Shown piece by piece: positions 34,254 through 36,990 of a DNA stretch of 36,990 nucleotides. The translations under genes and the position numbers were made by a program. Every line of letters begins with the position of its first letter. The stretch's first letter is position 1. The notes under the pieces were generated by a model. It was not told the origin of the DNA. It worked only from the letters and a program-made list of their open reading frames with translations, and did not search any database. The DNA comes from Minisyncoccota bacterium (lineage in GTDB: Bacteria > Patescibacteriota > Minisyncoccia > Minisyncoccales > GBS-2): the NCBI GenBank assembly GCA_938023415.1, contig CALHEE010000008.1, forward strand, positions 1 through 36,990, in the 5' to 3' direction.

Positions 34254-35121
34254 CCAAGAATTTGAGTACTCGTTGAAGGTACTCTTGGGGATAAAGGAAA
34301 ATTGCTTGACAATGATCCGCCCCTTCAACAATCCATAGCTCCTTTTCTTGTGTTTTTTTCATCTCTTCAAAAATAAATTTTGCTTCTTCGGGAGGGGTGA
34401 TTCTGTCTTTTTCTCCGCTAATTAAAAGAACATTTGAAAGTTGCTGAAGATCCATCCTTGAAAGGTCAAGCTTTTTTGTCCAGCCAAATCCTAGCTTAAA
34501 CGAAGAGAGAAGGTAGAAAAGATAAACTACCACTTTCGGATATTTTTTCGTGTTAAAAATGGAAACAAAAACACTGTCCGCAATGGTCGCGATCACTTCT
34601 TTTCTTTCTATTGCTACTCTAATCGCAGCATTAGCCCCAGCAGAAAATCCAAATAAAATAAAGTGCCGAAGATTTTGCCAGCGAGAAAGAAACTCAATGA
34701 GGGCGGTGAGATCTTCGTCCAAATGGATGCCCAGATCAAAAGAGCCCTCGCTTTCTCCAAGACCGCGAGGATCAAAAAGACAAAGAGAAAAACCCTTTTC
34801 CCAAAGGAGGTAAAGAGGAGAAAGGTTTTGATGGTTAAAGCTCAAAAAATACTCCTTTTTCCCTCTCCATCCAGGAACAAAAATAATGCAAAGATCATTT
34901 TGACCTGGAATAAACCAACCAAAAATCTTTTCCTGCCTTTTCTCTCCAACTGAAAGGGTAAAGCCGAAATAGGGAAGGCCAATGGTTTCTGGGGTGAGAG
35001 GAGGAAAATTTTCTTCTCTTGGCGGAGAGAGAACAAAATTGACATTTTGCCAAAGCAGAAAAAGCCCAAAACTACCAGAAATAAAAACTCCCAGGAAAAA
35101 AAGCTTCTTACTCCTTCTCAT
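34219..35121 (-). CDS. Alpha/beta hydrolase with N-terminal membrane anchor
   Basis: FGFSAGANAAIRVA nucleophile elbow, SGEKDRITPPEEA, EGADHCQAI; SD AAAGGAGG before ATG at 35121. Confidence 0.88.
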   Translation of the reverse strand: MRRSKKLFFLGVFISGSFGLFLLWQNVNFVLSPPREENFPPLTPETIGLPYFGFTLSVGEKRQEKIFGWFIPGQNDLCIIFVPGWRGKKEYFLSFNHQNLSPLYLLWEKGFSLCLFDPRGLGESEGSFDLGIHLDEDLTALIEFLSRWQNLRHFILFGFSAGANAAIRVAIERKEVIATIADSVFVSIFNTKKYPKVVVYLFYLLSSFKLGFGWTKKLDLSRMDLQQLSNVLLISGEKDRITPPEEAKFIFEEMKKTQEKELWIVEGADHCQAIFLYPQEYLQRVLKFLERVLARRTLFC

Positions 35122-35148
35122 CTTCCCTCCTTTCAAAGAGCTAAAAAT

Positions 35149-35177
35149 ATTTTAAAATTCCTCATTCGAAAGGTCAA
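35149..35177 (-). promoter_or_regulatory. Putative promoter of alpha/beta hydrolase TTGACC-17-TAAAAT with leader and SD AAAGGAGG
   Basis: Minus strand CTTGACCTTTCGAATGAGGAATTTTAAAATATTTTTAGCTCTTTGAAAGGAGGGAAGATG. Confidence 0.65.
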
Positions 35178-35181
35178 GAAA

Positions 35182-35210
35182 TTGAAAAAAGCATTTCTTT
35201 AAATTAAAAT
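35182..35210 (+). promoter_or_regulatory. Putative promoter TTGAAA-17-TAAAAT, -10 ends 7 nt before ATG of CCA-adding enzyme
   Basis: TTGAAA 35182-35187, TAAAAT 35205-35210, ATG 35218. Confidence 0.65.
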
Positions 35211-35217
35211 TGAAAAT

Positions 35218-36681
35218 ATGAAGATTCCAAATGAAGTAAAAAATATCATTGAAAAATTAAAAGAAGCTGGCTTTGAGGGTTTTATTGTCGGGGGATGTGT
35301 GAGAGATCTTTTAAGAAAGAAAGAGCCTGAAGACTGGGATATTGCCACTAATGCTAAACCCTTAGATATTCAAAGAATTTTTCCAAAAAGCTATTATTCA
35401 AATCAATTTTTCACTGTCACCGTTTTGACGGAAAGCGATGACCCGAGATTGAAAGAAATTGAAATTACCACCTTTCGAAAAGAAGCAAAATATACAGATA
35501 AAAGACATCCAGATGAAGTAAAGTTTGCCGAAAATTTAAGGGAAGACTTAGCGAGAAGAGACTTCACCATTAATGCCATGGCCATAGAACTCAAGGAAGA
35601 AAAAGAAAAAATTATTGATCCTTTTGGAGGGAAAAAAGATTTAGAAAAGAAAATTATAAGAACGGTGGGCGAAGCCAAAAAGCGATTTAATGAAGATGCC
35701 TTAAGAATGTTAAGAGCGATAAGGTTTGCGGTCAGTTTAGGAGAAAACTGGAAAATTGAGGAGAAAACAGCTCAAGCGATCAAAGAAAATTCCTTTTGGA
35801 TTTCTGCTATTTCCAAAGAAAGAATCAGAGAAGAATTAATGAAGATTATAATGTCAGAAAGAGCAGCCGAGGGTATTGAACTCTTAAGAACTTTTGGTCT
35901 TTTAAAATATATCATTCCGGAATTAGAAGAAGGTTATAAGGTAACCCAAAACAAACATCACATTTACGATTGTTATGAACATTCTTTAAGGTCTTTAGAT
36001 TATGCAGCAAAAAGAGGATTTAATAAATTTGTCAGACTGGCAGCTTTACTTCACGATATCGCCAAACCAAGAACAAAAAAAGGAGAAGGTCCCGACGCTA
36101 CTTTTTACGGTCATGAAGTCTTAGGAGCAAAAATGACAGCAGAAATTCTCAATCGACTGAAATTTCCTAAAAAAGAGATTGAGAAAATTGTGAAATTAGT
36201 AAGGTATCATCTCTTTTACTACAATGTGGGAGAAGTAAGCGAGTCAGCGGTAAGGAGACTTTTAAGGAAAGTGGGGAAAGAAAATATTGAAGAATTATTA
36301 CAGGTAAGAATGGCAGACAGAATTGGTTCTGGGGTGCCAAAGGCAGAACCTTATAAATTAAGACATTTAAGATATCTCATTGAAAAAGTAAGCCAAGATC
36401 CCATTTCCGTAAAGATGCTCAAAGTTAATGGATACGATGTCATGCGAATCCTAAAAATTAAGCCAGGACCGAAAGTGGGAGAGGTTTTAGATATTTTGCT
36501 AGGAGAAGTCTTAGAAGATCCGAAAAAAAATGAAAAAGAATTTTTAGAAAAAGAGATTGAAAGATTAGGAAAATTGGAAGATGAAGAGTTAAAAAGATTA
36601 GCTCAAAAAGCTCGCCAAGAAAGAGAAAGATTAGAAATGAAAAGAGATGAGATGACAAAGAGAAAGTATTGGGTAATATAA
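35218..36681 (+). CDS. CCA tRNA nucleotidyltransferase / polyA polymerase family with HD domain
   Basis: FIVGGCVRDLLRKKEPEDWDIATNA, RRDFTINAMA, LAALLHDIAKP HD motif. Confidence 0.94.
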   Translation: MKIPNEVKNIIEKLKEAGFEGFIVGGCVRDLLRKKEPEDWDIATNAKPLDIQRIFPKSYYSNQFFTVTVLTESDDPRLKEIEITTFRKEAKYTDKRHPDEVKFAENLREDLARRDFTINAMAIELKEEKEKIIDPFGGKKDLEKKIIRTVGEAKKRFNEDALRMLRAIRFAVSLGENWKIEEKTAQAIKENSFWISAISKERIREELMKIIMSERAAEGIELLRTFGLLKYIIPELEEGYKVTQNKHHIYDCYEHSLRSLDYAAKRGFNKFVRLAALLHDIAKPRTKKGEGPDATFYGHEVLGAKMTAEILNRLKFPKKEIEKIVKLVRYHLFYYNVGEVSESAVRRLLRKVGKENIEELLQVRMADRIGSGVPKAEPYKLRHLRYLIEKVSQDPISVKMLKVNGYDVMRILKIKPGPKVGEVLDILLGEVLEDPKKNEKEFLEKEIERLGKLEDEELKRLAQKARQERERLEMKRDEMTKRKYWVI

Positions 36682-36682
36682 A

Positions 36683-36754
36683 CGGGGGCTGGTGTAATGG
36701 TAACATACACGCTTCGGGTGCGTGTGATTAAGGGTTCAAGTCCCTTGCCCCCGA
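36683..36754 (+). tRNA. tRNA-Pro (anticodon CGG)
   Basis: Acceptor CGGGGGC/GCCCCCG; anticodon stem-loop CACGC-TTCGGGT-GCGTG. Confidence 0.94.
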
Positions 36755-36755
36755 C

Positions 36756-36810
36756 TTGCCAAAACACCAAAAATCTGCTAAAATAAAACCTCCCCAGAAA
36801 GGAGGTGATC
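36756..36810 (+). promoter_or_regulatory. Putative promoter TTGCCA-17-TAAAAT followed by extended Shine-Dalgarno AGAAAGGAGGTGATC
   Basis: TTGCCA 36756-36761, TAAAAT 36779-36784, SD 36796-36810. Confidence 0.6.
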
Positions 36811-36851
36811 TTTGAAATTTTGGGGAAGAAAAAAAATGAAAAGGAGGAGAA

Positions 36852-36990
36852 ATGAAGAGACCCCTAGTACCAGTAGTAGAATTTTGGGATGAAGGAGAAA
36901 AGATAAGGTTAGAGTTGTTAAATTTGGATTATCTCCCTCATCGTCAGGTAATCATCAGAAAATGTAACCCTGCTCTGTACTTAATATTTA
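36852..36990 (+). CDS. Hypothetical protein, truncated by window edge
   Basis: ATG with SD AAGGAGGAGAA; MKRPLVPVVEFWDEGEKIRLELLNLDYLPHRQVIIRKCNPALYLIF... open to the edge. Confidence 0.6.
   Translation, partial: MKRPLVPVVEFWDEGEKIRLELLNLDYLPHRQVIIRKCNPALYLIF

Noticed and set aside
34113-34338. ORFs 34113..34331 (-) and 34129..34338 (+)
   Set aside because: Overlap tRNA-Arg(TCG) and the end of the alpha/beta hydrolase; spurious.
34550-35069. ORFs opposite or out of frame with the alpha/beta hydrolase (34550..34813 +, 34663..34953 +, 34842..35069 -)
   Set aside because: Out-of-frame shadows of a convincing hydrolase CDS.
1-36990. CRISPR arrays, transposases, integrases, prophage or other mobile elements
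   Set aside because: No regularly spaced repeats and no recombinase-like ORFs were seen; the gene content looks chromosomal and housekeeping.

Overview
The window is AT-rich and gene-dense, and most likely chromosomal DNA from a Patescibacteria/CPR-type bacterium (inferred from gene content; no rRNA is present). It carries about 32 protein genes and 17 tRNA genes. Main blocks: a truncated type IV pilin (left edge, minus); MBL-fold hydrolase; ribosomal protein S1 and FtsH; tRNA-Ile(UAU), tRNA-Val and L19; a glycosylation-type block with two paralogous protein O-mannosyltransferases flanking RluD, a small TM protein and an O-antigen-ligase-like protein; GyrA; a methyltransferase; four tandem VirB2/T4SS-pilin-like genes; Hsp20, PrsW and a shortened ValRS; tRNA-Glu fused to a GT2 gene; tRNA-Arg fused to recG; ComF; a type IV pilus operon (PilM, N-like, O, small TM protein, PilB, CheY-like regulator, PilT, PilC); DUF4446, IF-2 and RbfA; several tRNA clusters; a 3D-domain protein; HtrA; an alpha/beta hydrolase; a CCA-adding enzyme; and a truncated ORF at the right edge. 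The strongest unexpected signal is expression architecture. Many genes have a -10 box (mostly TAAAAT) ending 6-10 nt before the start codon with a matching -35 box, as expected for leaderless mRNAs. Two genes start exactly 1 nt after a tRNA discriminator base, so tRNA 3' processing would itself produce near-leaderless mRNAs. Other points: an Ile-UAU tRNA, Arg tRNAs with GCG and UCG anticodons, a ValRS missing a catalytic-domain insertion, an intrinsic terminator that encodes a protein C-terminus, and a 15-nt segment complementary to the usual bacterial 16S rRNA 3' tail. All calls were made by eye; no database search was run.
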